64,000 nt of DNA from Aquamicrobium defluvii (lineage in GTDB: Bacteria > Pseudomonadota > Alphaproteobacteria > Rhizobiales > Rhizobiaceae), in NCBI RefSeq assembly GCF_004363725.1, contig NZ_SNZF01000010.1, forward strand, positions 1 through 64,000. Direction: 5' to 3'. This document shows positions 25,158 to 32,623 of this stretch, in pieces. A model generated the notes under the pieces. The model was not told the DNA's origin, searched no databases, and was given only the letters and a program-made list of their open reading frames with translations. Positions within the stretch are counted from its first letter, which is position 1. Every line of letters begins with the position of its first letter. Both the position numbers and the translations under genes were made by a program.

Positions 25158-26702
25158 ATGGTTTCGTCTCTGATCCGCAGCAAACTGGTCATCACCCGGG
25201 CTCTCGATCGCCATACGGTCGAGATCGTCGAGGGAGGAGCCGTCTACCAGCGTGACGGTGTCATCGTCGAGATCGGCGATGCCGGGGACCTGGCAGCCAG
25301 GTATCCGGTCGATGAGGTGCTGGGGTCACCGCATCATGTGGTGATGCCGGGCTTCGTCAACAGCCACCACCATGTCGGGCTGACGCCTCTGCAACTGGGA
25401 GCGGTCGATGACGCGCTTGAGACGTGGTGGATAAGCCGCCTCGGCAAGCGCAAGGTCGATCTCTACCTCGACACGCTCTATTCGGCATTCGAACTGGTCG
25501 AATCCGGGGTGACGACGGTCCAGCACCTCCACAACCGCCTGGGCGGCACCGTGGAGCAGATGGCGGCGGCGGCGAACCGGGTCATCGACGCCTATGGCGC
25601 GGTGGGCATGCGCGTGTCCTATTCGCATTCGGTGCGCGATCAGAACCGCATCTCATACATGGCCGACGAGGAATACATCGCCAGGCTTCCGGACGATGTC
25701 GGGGCGCTGCTTGGGCCGGTTCTGCGGGCGCAGTCCATCCCGCTCGAGGACAACATCGCGCTCTTCGAGGCGCTTCACGACCAGCACAGGAATTCGGAGC
25801 GGGTCAGGATTCAGCTTGCGCCGTCCAACCTGCACTGGTGCTCCGACAAGGCTCTCGAACTCGTTCGCGATTGCGCGCTGCGTCATCAGGTGCCCATGCA
25901 CATGCATCTTCTGGAAACCGTATACCAGAAGGAATATGCAAAGCAGCGGAGCGGGGGATCGCCGCTGCGCTATCTGCACGATCTCGGCATGCTCGGTCCC
26001 CTCATGACGATCGGCCACGGGGTCTGGTTCACCGAAGCCGATATCGAACTGGCTGCCGAAACCGGCACCATGATCTGCCACAACGCCAGCTCCAACCTGC
26101 GCCTGCGCGACGGCATCGCACCGCTCAACGCGTTCGAGGCCGGCGGAGTCAAGGTTGCCATCGGCATCGACGAGGCCGGTATCAACGACGACCGCGACAT
26201 GCTGCAGGAGATGAGGCTGGTGCTGAACCTGCACCGGGAGCCCGGCATGCACGACCGCGTTCCGACAGCGGGCCAGGTTCTTCGCATGGCGACGGAACAT
26301 GGCGCGCAGACCACTCCGTTCGGCGCCAGCATCGGCACGCTGGAGCCTGGAAAAGCGGCCGATATGGTGCTGTTCGACTGGCGCACCATTGCCTATCCCT
26401 ATCTCGACGAGGAGGTCCCGGTGCTCGAAGCGGTGCTGCGCCGGGCCAGATCGCGCGATGTCGATACCGTAATCGTCGCCGGCGAGCCCATCCTGCGCGA
26501 CGGGCGCTTCACCCGTATCGACAAGAAGGCGGTTCTGCATGAATTGGCTTCGGCTCTCGCCGTGCCGCGCGACGGGGACGAACAGGCGCAGCTCGATCTG
26601 GCGCGCCGCCTCAAGCCCCATGCCGCCAGCTTCTATGATGCTGATCCACAGCACGGTTGCAGCTGCTGCCGGCCCTTCTATCACATGAATGCGCGGCAAT
26701 AG
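25158..26702 (+). CDS. Amidohydrolase, AtzA/TrzN/8-oxoguanine-deaminase-like
   Basis: 514 residues, metal-dependent amidohydrolase superfamily. Metal ligands expected for subtype III are visible: H70-x-H72 in VMPGFVNSHHHVGL, a His in MHMHLLET, a His in IGHGVWFTEAD, and an Asp in VAIGIDEAGIND. CHNASSNLRLRDGIAPL is the usual substrate loop. Family members hydrolyse C-N or C-Cl bonds of purines, triazines and similar rings (8-oxoguanine deaminase, S-adenosylhomocysteine deaminase, atrazine chlorohydrolase). The C-terminal tail (HGCSCCRPFY) is Cys-rich and unusual. The neighbourhood suggests it opens or deaminates the imported ring compound. Confidence 0.87.
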   Translation: MVSSLIRSKLVITRALDRHTVEIVEGGAVYQRDGVIVEIGDAGDLAARYPVDEVLGSPHHVVMPGFVNSHHHVGLTPLQLGAVDDALETWWISRLGKRKVDLYLDTLYSAFELVESGVTTVQHLHNRLGGTVEQMAAAANRVIDAYGAVGMRVSYSHSVRDQNRISYMADEEYIARLPDDVGALLGPVLRAQSIPLEDNIALFEALHDQHRNSERVRIQLAPSNLHWCSDKALELVRDCALRHQVPMHMHLLETVYQKEYAKQRSGGSPLRYLHDLGMLGPLMTIGHGVWFTEADIELAAETGTMICHNASSNLRLRDGIAPLNAFEAGGVKVAIGIDEAGINDDRDMLQEMRLVLNLHREPGMHDRVPTAGQVLRMATEHGAQTTPFGASIGTLEPGKAADMVLFDWRTIAYPYLDEEVPVLEAVLRRARSRDVDTVIVAGEPILRDGRFTRIDKKAVLHELASALAVPRDGDEQAQLDLARRLKPHAASFYDADPQHGCSCCRPFYHMNARQ

Positions 26703-26729
26703 CCGAACGCCAACCATCGGGGGATGCCC

Positions 26730-28406
26730 ATGACCGACAAGCTGAAACTCGGCACATTCGCGGGCCTGACGGCAATCGTTCTGTTCCTGGTCGGATATCC
26801 GCTCGTGATGCTGGTGTTGTCCAGCTTCGAGCCCATACCGCAGGGCGGGGGACTTCACGATGCCTTGCGCGGCTATCTGGTTCTCTTCGACAATCTCGAC
26901 CTGCTCTACAATTCCATCGTCATCGCCGTCGGCAGCACGCTTCTGGCGCTGATTTTCGGCGTCGGTCTGGCGTGGATCATCGCCCGCACCGACATCCCCT
27001 TTCGCGGGCTGCTGGAGCAGATGGTCGTCATCCCGTTCTACCTGACCCCGCTGATGGGCGCCGTTGGCTGGGCCCTGCTTGCGTCTCCCAACGAGGGCGG
27101 TGCGCTCAACGCGCTGCTGATGAGATGGTCGCTGGCAGACGAGCCGGTGTTCAACGTCTACACGCCGCTCGGCATCATCTGGGTGATGGGCATATATTTC
27201 GCTCCGTTCCCGTTCCTCTTCGCGGTCGGCGCGCTGCGTTCCATGGACCCTTCGCTGGAGGAAAGCTCCCAGGTGCTTGGCAGCGGCCAGTTCGGCACCA
27301 GCCTGCGCATCACCTTGCCGCTCATCATGCCGGCCATGCTGGGCAGCAGCCTTCTGGTCTTCGTGCTGGCTGTCGGCCAGTTCGGCGTTCCGGCAATTCT
27401 GGGCAGCCCGAACGGATATCACGTGCTGACAACGCGCATCTACGAATATGTGACCGGTTTCCAGCCGGATTACGCCGCGGCCTCGGCCATGGGCCTGTCG
27501 CTGTTCGCTTTCACGGCAGTCGGCGTCTATCTGCAATTCAAGGTGCTCGGCCAGAAGAAATACACCACGGTCACAGGACGCGGCTTTCGCCCCAAGCTGA
27601 TCGACGCGCGCGGCTGGCGCCTGCCCCTGTTCGGCTTCGTGGTATTCTATGTGGCAATTGCGGTGATATTGCCCATCGGAATTCTGCTGTTTGCGTCCCT
27701 GGTGGAGTGGATCGTCTACGATCCGGAATACATCCAGTTCACGCTCCAGAACTTCAACCACGTCATATACCAGCATTCCGCCACGAAGATCGCTGTCGGC
27801 AACACGCTGATCCTTGCCTTCTCGGCCAGTGCGATCATCCTTTTGCTGAGCGTGATCATCGCCTGGATGCTGCATCGTACGAACCTGCCCGGCCGGCGTC
27901 TTCTCGAATATGTGTCGATGGTACCGGTGGCGGTCCCGGCGGTGGTGTTCTCCGTCGGGCTTCTGTGGGCGTGGACCAGCATTCCGGTGATCCCGATCTA
28001 CGGAACCTTGTGGATCCTGCTGATCTGTTACCTGACGATCTTCCTGCCCTACGGCATCCGGGCCATTTCAGCGACGCTGGTGCAGATCGACAAGAGCCTG
28101 GAAGAGTGCGCCAGCGTCATGGGCGCTTCCTGGGGCCGTGTGCTGCGCACCATCACCTTTCCGCTGCTGGCGCCGGGATTGTGGGCCGGCTGGGCAATCC
28201 TGTTCATCTCCGTGACCAAGGAACTGACCGCCTCCGCGCTGCTCTACAACAGCAAGACGGTGGTGCTGTCGGTGGCCGTCTTCGACCTGTGGGCCCACAG
28301 CTCCTTCACCAATGTCGCCGCGCTGTCACTGATACAGGCGGCTGTCATCTTCGCTGCCCTGTTCCTGTCCCGGCTGCTGGGACGCGCGAGGGGAGCGCCG
28401 GCATGA
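26730..28406 (+). CDS. ABC transporter permease, fused double domain (FbpB/ThiP type)
   Basis: 558 residues from ATG 26730 (GGGGGA at 26718-26723 gives correct spacing; ATG 26724 would abut it). Two homologous halves of six helices each carry the binding-protein-dependent permease motif: EESSQVLGSGQFGTSLRITLPL in the first half and EECASVMGASWGRVLRTITFPLL in the second. A single chain therefore supplies both membrane domains, as in FbpB and ThiP. It completes the importer with the 19557 ATPase and 23828 binding protein. Its stop overlaps the next start (ATGA). Confidence 0.9.
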   Translation: MTDKLKLGTFAGLTAIVLFLVGYPLVMLVLSSFEPIPQGGGLHDALRGYLVLFDNLDLLYNSIVIAVGSTLLALIFGVGLAWIIARTDIPFRGLLEQMVVIPFYLTPLMGAVGWALLASPNEGGALNALLMRWSLADEPVFNVYTPLGIIWVMGIYFAPFPFLFAVGALRSMDPSLEESSQVLGSGQFGTSLRITLPLIMPAMLGSSLLVFVLAVGQFGVPAILGSPNGYHVLTTRIYEYVTGFQPDYAAASAMGLSLFAFTAVGVYLQFKVLGQKKYTTVTGRGFRPKLIDARGWRLPLFGFVVFYVAIAVILPIGILLFASLVEWIVYDPEYIQFTLQNFNHVIYQHSATKIAVGNTLILAFSASAIILLLSVIIAWMLHRTNLPGRRLLEYVSMVPVAVPAVVFSVGLLWAWTSIPVIPIYGTLWILLICYLTIFLPYGIRAISATLVQIDKSLEECASVMGASWGRVLRTITFPLLAPGLWAGWAILFISVTKELTASALLYNSKTVVLSVAVFDLWAHSSFTNVAALSLIQAAVIFAALFLSRLLGRARGAPA

Positions 28407-29353
28407 GACTGTTGGACGAGCATATGGAAAACCCGATGTCATACCCGCGCGACCTTGTGGGGTACGGCGCCAATCCGCCGGATCCCGGCTGGCCCGGTGC
28501 TGCGAGGGTGGCCGTGCAGTTCGTGCTCAACATCGAGGAAGGCGCCGAATACTCGCCCCTCGACGGAGACCCACGCTCGGAAATCGGGCTGGCCGAGGTT
28601 CCGGGCGGCCGCCTGCCTCCGGGCCATCGCGATCTCGCTTTCGAATCGATGTATGAATATGGCAGCCGAGTCGGCGTGTGGCGGTTGCTGCGACTGTTCA
28701 GGGAACACGACATTCCGCTTACCGCATTCGCCTGCGCGCTGGCGCTGGAACGCAATCCGCAACTGGCGCGGGCCATTGCCGACAGCGATATCGACGTGGT
28801 CTGCCACGGCTGGCGCTGGGAGGAGCCGTTTCACCTCGATGAGGAACGCGAGCGAGCGCACATCGCGCGGGCCGTGGAATCGTTGCAGCGCACCGTCGGG
28901 CGCGCGCCGGAAGGCTGGTACTGCCGTTTCGGGCCTTCCGCGCACACACGCAGGCTGCTCGTGGAGCATGGCGGGTTTCTCTACGACTCGGACTGCTACA
29001 GCGATGAGCTGCCCTTCTGGACCGAAGTTTCGGGCAAACAGCATCTGGTCGTACCCTACAGCTTTTCCACCAATGACAGCCGCTTCGCCAGCGGTGCGCT
29101 TTCGACGGGCGAAGAATATTTCACCATGTTGCGGGAGGCGTTCGACTATCTCTATGAGGAGGGTGAAGCCCAGCCCCGGATGATGTCGATAGGATTGCAT
29201 GCGCGGCTTGCAGGCCATCCGATGCGCGCGCATGGCCTGCGCCGTTTCATCGAACATATTAAGGGTCATGACCGTGTCTGGATCTGTACGCGTGCTGACA
29301 TAGCCCGCCACTGGCTTCGCAGGCATCCACCGAACTCCGGTCTCGACGGATAA
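28403..29353 (+). CDS. PuuE-type allantoinase-like polysaccharide deacetylase family protein
   Basis: 316 residues, with internal Met codons at positions 8 and 12 as other possible starts. It has the NodB-homology fold as seen in metal-independent allantoinase PuuE: YPRDLVGYGANPPDPGWPG at the start, VQFVLNIEEGAEYSPLDGD, ESMYEYGSRVGVWRLLRLF, VVCHGWRWEE, GGFLYDSDCYSDELPFW and SIGLHARLAGHPMRA. PuuE opens the hydantoin ring of allantoin. Related proteins act on other cyclic ureides and imides. Translationally coupled to the permease. No urate oxidase or HIU hydrolase lies nearby, so the upstream purine steps are not encoded here. Confidence 0.87.
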   Translation: MRLLDEHMENPMSYPRDLVGYGANPPDPGWPGAARVAVQFVLNIEEGAEYSPLDGDPRSEIGLAEVPGGRLPPGHRDLAFESMYEYGSRVGVWRLLRLFREHDIPLTAFACALALERNPQLARAIADSDIDVVCHGWRWEEPFHLDEERERAHIARAVESLQRTVGRAPEGWYCRFGPSAHTRRLLVEHGGFLYDSDCYSDELPFWTEVSGKQHLVVPYSFSTNDSRFASGALSTGEEYFTMLREAFDYLYEEGEAQPRMMSIGLHARLAGHPMRAHGLRRFIEHIKGHDRVWICTRADIARHWLRRHPPNSGLDG

Positions 29354-29389
29354 AGTCTGTTTTCTTGCCCAAGGAATGGAGGGTCGATC

Positions 29390-30172
29390 ATGGATCTCGG
29401 TATCAGGGGGCGGACGGCGCTTGTTCTGGGCTCCAGTCAGGGATTGGGGCGCGCGGCAGCCCAGGCCCTGGCACGGGAAGGGGTGTCCGTCATAGTGACG
29501 GGCCGTTCGCCGGAGCGCCTCGCCGCCGCCGCCGCAATTCTTCGCGCCGATGGCGCTGAAGACGTCGCAACCGAGCTTATCGACCTTTCCGATTCCGCCT
29601 TGCTGGCCGGATGGGTGGAGAGGATGGGTGCACGGGGCATCGATATCCTCGTCATCAATGGCGGCGGCCCGCCCCCCGGGCCGATCCCGGCAGTCGACGC
29701 CGATACATGGCGTCGCCAGTTCGACACCATGGTGAACGCTCCCATGCAGATTGCCGCCGGTCTTCTGCCTGGCATGCGCCAGCGGAAATGGGGACGCATC
29801 GTCAACATACTCTCTTCCGGGGTGGTGCAGCCGATACCGAATCTGGGTATTTCCAACACGCTGCGCATGTCGCTCGTCGGATGGGCGAAGACATTGTCGG
29901 GCGAAGTGGCAAGCGACGGGATCACGGTCAACTCTGTCGTTCCGGGGCGTATACACACCGGCCGAACCGACGAGCTGGACAGGCTTGCCGCCATGCGGGC
30001 GAACAAGACGCCGCAGGAGATCGCGCAGGCATCGTGCGCCGCCATCCCGATGGGGCGCTATGGCAGGCCGGAGGAATTCGCCGACGCCGTGGCCTTCATG
30101 GCGAGCGAGAGGGCGCGCTACATCACAGGTACGATATTGCGCGTCGATGGCGGCATGGTGAGGGGTATCTGA
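29390..30172 (+). CDS. SDR-family oxidoreductase with atypical active site
   Basis: 260 residues, Rossmann fold. The cofactor motif is GSSQGLGRAAAQAL (TGxxxGxG type with Ser), followed by VINGGGPPPG where classical SDRs have NNAG. The catalytic Ser is present in NILSSGVVQP, but the usual YxxxK is replaced by SNTLR (LGISNTLRMSLVGWAK). This divergent pattern occurs in a subgroup annotated as 3-oxoacyl-ACP-reductase-like, whose activity is uncertain. The PMGRYGRPEEFADAVAFMASERARYITGTILRVDGG tail is standard. Last gene of the cluster, 37 bases after the allantoinase-like gene. Confidence 0.88.
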   Translation: MDLGIRGRTALVLGSSQGLGRAAAQALAREGVSVIVTGRSPERLAAAAAILRADGAEDVATELIDLSDSALLAGWVERMGARGIDILVINGGGPPPGPIPAVDADTWRRQFDTMVNAPMQIAAGLLPGMRQRKWGRIVNILSSGVVQPIPNLGISNTLRMSLVGWAKTLSGEVASDGITVNSVVPGRIHTGRTDELDRLAAMRANKTPQEIAQASCAAIPMGRYGRPEEFADAVAFMASERARYITGTILRVDGGMVRGI

Positions 30173-30295
30173 TCGCGGCACCTCCCGGCGGCATGCTGCC
30201 CAGCAATGGCATCGCCCGTGACCGGCCGGGTCAGCGCGCAACGCGCCGGACAAGTCGGAGCACCGGCGTGAGATGCCGTGTTCCGCAACCGGAAA

Positions 30296-30319
30296 GCCGC
30301 CGCGCCGTTCGACGGCGGC
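30296..30319. terminator. Stem-loop between convergent units
   Basis: GCCGCCG and CGGCGGC pair across 10 bases between the SDR gene and the convergent DeoR gene. No T-run was seen. The remainder of the 280-base gap shows no gene. Confidence 0.4.
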
Positions 30320-30454
30320 ATTGATCCGCCGGCACATACGACGATAAAACCCCGCCATGCATGGCTTCGGGCGTGGGCACCGAACGAGGCCGCCTTTCAA
30401 TTCGTTGCCTGCTGCCGGATGGAGCGTGTCGCCGGCGCGCAAACGGCGTGAGTC

Positions 30455-31165
30455 TCAGGCCGGTCTTCCAATCCAGTCGTCGAACTCGTTCAGCTGGGCA
30501 AAGGTGGCCGGGCGCAGCTTGCCCCATTTCGAGGGATCCGCGACAAGGAATCGCCGCTGCGAGCGGGCGATCGCCGCCCGCTTCACGGCCACTTCATGGA
30601 AATGGAAACAGGTGACGCCTTCCTTTTCATGGACGCCGGCCGCCGAGAAAAAACCCTTGGTGATGTTGATTTCCTTCAGCATCTTCAGCGCCGTCTCCGA
30701 GCTGAAGCTGCCGCTTTCGGCGTGATACATGCCGGCCAGAAGAACAAGGTTCACTCCCTCCAGCCGCGCGATGATCTCTGCGATGTTGAGCGCCTGCGTC
30801 ACCACTGTGACGTTGGCATTCTGCGGCACCCGGGCGGCGAGGTGGGGCAGGGTGGAGCCGCAGTCGATGAAGATCGTATCCTCCGGCGCTATGAGCGTGG
30901 CCGCCTGCAACGCCGCTTCCGTCTTGGCCTGGGTGTTGGTGCCCTGTGCATGGGAGAGGGAATAGCGCTCGCCATTGTCGCTGGCGAACATCAGATAGCC
31001 GCCGAGGCAGAGAATGCCGCTGTCGCTGTCGCTCAGATCGCGACGAATGGTGATCTCGGAGGTTTCGAGCTGCTTCGCCGCGTCGGCGATATGGACGATT
31101 GCGCCGGAAGAGCAGAGCTTTCGGAGCGCCTTGATGCGGGCCGTTCGTCCGGAAGGTCTTGCCAC
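30455..31165 (-). CDS. DeoR-family sugar-operon repressor
   Basis: 236 residues. An N-terminal winged helix-turn-helix (RIKALRKLCSSGAIVHIADAAKQLETSEITIRRDLSD) precedes the DeoRC sugar-phosphate-sensing domain (DTIFIDCGSTLPHLAARVP, NVTVVTQALNIAEII, GFFSAAGVHEKEGVT). In such regulators the phosphorylated pathway sugar lifts repression. It is divergent from the sugar ABC operon starting at 31481, and three copies of a CATATTGA element lie in the shared promoter region. Likely effector is a deoxyribose or ribose phosphate (inference from the operon). Confidence 0.9.
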   Translation of the reverse strand: MARPSGRTARIKALRKLCSSGAIVHIADAAKQLETSEITIRRDLSDSDSGILCLGGYLMFASDNGERYSLSHAQGTNTQAKTEAALQAATLIAPEDTIFIDCGSTLPHLAARVPQNANVTVVTQALNIAEIIARLEGVNLVLLAGMYHAESGSFSSETALKMLKEINITKGFFSAAGVHEKEGVTCFHFHEVAVKRAAIARSQRRFLVADPSKWGKLRPATFAQLNEFDDWIGRPA

Positions 31166-31372
31166 GTACAGTCTCCAGCGCCTGATGCTTCACGTTTATT
31201 GCGAACGCCTTTTTCGCGATCCTTCAGATGCGCTCCGGCGCTTTGCGCATTTCCGTCTGCGGATTCCTTTATCCTGAACCGGCCCCGCTGTCGGGGGGTG
31301 TAAAGCGGTCGGACCGTTTTTTCCCCAGGACGGAAGGGTGCAGGAGGGTTGCCAGTTATGATCAATCATGAT

Positions 31373-31411
31373 CATATTGATGCGAATTGATCAATATGCT
31401 TCTCATATTGA
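31373..31411. promoter_or_regulatory. Triple CATATTGA element, probable DeoR operator
   Basis: CATATTGAT at 31373-31381 and ATCAATATG at 31390-31398 form a perfect 9-base dyad with an 8-base spacer. A third CATATTGA follows at 31404-31411. All lie 70-110 bases before the binding-protein start in the AT-rich DeoR/ABC intergenic region. Confidence 0.6.
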
Positions 31412-31480
31412 GTTGGTTCAATCGGCATTCGTGGCCGGCCCGCTCGCTGCGGTCCGGTTCCAAAAGAGGAGGATTCGAGA

Positions 31481-32527
31481 ATGAAAGCTCTGCTGACGGC
31501 AGCTTCCGTGGCCCTGTCGCTGATGGCATCGTCCGCGCTGGCGGACCAGATCGTCGACACGTCCAAGGTCAATCAGGACTTGATCACGACCAAGGATGAC
31601 AAGAAGTACACCATTGCGACCGTCGTGAAGGTGGACGGTATCGCCTGGTTCGACCGCATGCGCGACGGCGTCGAGCAGTTCAAGGCCGATACCGGGCATG
31701 ATGTGTGGATGGTCGGCCCGAGCCAGGCAGACGCCGCGGCTCAGGTGCAGATCATCGAAAACCTGATTGCGCAGGGCGTCGATGCCATCGCTGTCGTGCC
31801 CTTCTCGGTGGAAGCGGTCGAACCTGTGCTGAAGAAGGCCCGCGAGCGCGGCATCGTGGTGATCTCGCACGAAGCCTCGAACCTGACCAACACCGACTAC
31901 GATCTGGAAGCCTTCGACAATCTCGCCTATGGCGCGAACCTGATGAAGGAGCTTGGCAAATATACGGGCGGCAAGGGCAAATACGTCACCACCGTCGGCT
32001 CGCTGACCTCCAAGAGCCAGATGGAGTGGATCGACGGCGCGGTCGCCTATCAGAAGGAGCATTTCCCGGACATGGAAATGGTCGGCGACCGGCTTGAGAC
32101 CTATGACGACGCCGCCACCGACTACACCAAGCTGAAGGAGGCGATGACCGCCTATCCCGACATCACCGGCATCCTCGGCGCCCCGATGCCGACCTCGGCA
32201 GGTGCTGGCCGCCTAATCGCCGAAGGCGGGCTCAAGGACAAGGTGTTCTTCGCCGGCACCGGCCTGCCGTCGGTCGCGGGAGAATATCTCGCCAACGGTG
32301 ACATCCAGTACATCCAGTTCTGGGACCCGGCCGTGGCCGGCTATGCCATGAACATCCTTGCCGTGGCGGCGCTGGAGGGCAAGGGCGACCAGATCAAGGC
32401 TGGCCTCAACCTCGGCCTCGCCGGCTATGAATCGCTGACCGCGCCGGAAGCGGACCGCCCGAACCTGCTGTACGGCGCGGGCTGGGTCGGCGTCACTGCC
32501 GAGAACATGGACCAGTACGACTTCTGA
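31481..32527 (+). CDS. Sugar ABC transporter periplasmic binding protein (RbsB/LsrB type)
   Basis: 348 residues. A signal peptide (SVALSLMASSALAD) precedes a type-I periplasmic binding fold. Landmarks are TIATVVKVDGIAWFDRMRDGVEQF, QVQIIENLIAQGVDAIAVVPFSVEAVEPVLKKARERGIVVISHEAS and the hinge segment YVTTVGSLTSKSQMEWIDGAV. This is closest in pattern to the RhaS/LsrB/AI-2-like group for pentoses, deoxy-sugars and related ligands. First gene of the DeoR-controlled operon; a strong intercistronic hairpin follows, as often seen after binding-protein genes. Ligand proposed as 2-deoxy-D-ribose or a nucleoside-derived pentose. Confidence 0.9.
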   Translation: MKALLTAASVALSLMASSALADQIVDTSKVNQDLITTKDDKKYTIATVVKVDGIAWFDRMRDGVEQFKADTGHDVWMVGPSQADAAAQVQIIENLIAQGVDAIAVVPFSVEAVEPVLKKARERGIVVISHEASNLTNTDYDLEAFDNLAYGANLMKELGKYTGGKGKYVTTVGSLTSKSQMEWIDGAVAYQKEHFPDMEMVGDRLETYDDAATDYTKLKEAMTAYPDITGILGAPMPTSAGAGRLIAEGGLKDKVFFAGTGLPSVAGEYLANGDIQYIQFWDPAVAGYAMNILAVAALEGKGDQIKAGLNLGLAGYESLTAPEADRPNLLYGAGWVGVTAENMDQYDF

Positions 32528-32534
32528 CCCTATC

Positions 32535-32575
32535 GTGCAGGCCGGCGCCGCACTCCTGCCGGCGCCGGCCTGCAC
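32535..32575 (+). other. Long intercistronic hairpin
   Basis: A perfect 16-base stem (32535-32550 with 32560-32575) and a 9-base loop start 8 bases after the binding-protein stop. No T-run follows. It probably limits 3' decay or read-through, so that binding protein is made in excess of the ATPase and permeases. Confidence 0.65.
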
Positions 32576-32623
32576 CCAGTCGTCTGAAGGCGAGGTTTCC
32601 CCTCTCAGCCTGCCGGAAAAATC

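Noticed and set aside
25653..27875. Minus-strand open frame across the amidohydrolase and permease
   Set aside because: Covers two well-supported genes on the other strand and shows no motif.
23828..28406. Ferric iron importer (fbpABC)
   Set aside because: The family match is to the broad FbpA-like group, but the genes are dispersed among amide-hydrolysing enzymes and no iron box or clear Tyr ligand pair was seen.
28403..29353. Chitin or peptidoglycan deacetylase
   Set aside because: Lacks a signal peptide and follows the PuuE allantoinase pattern along its whole length.
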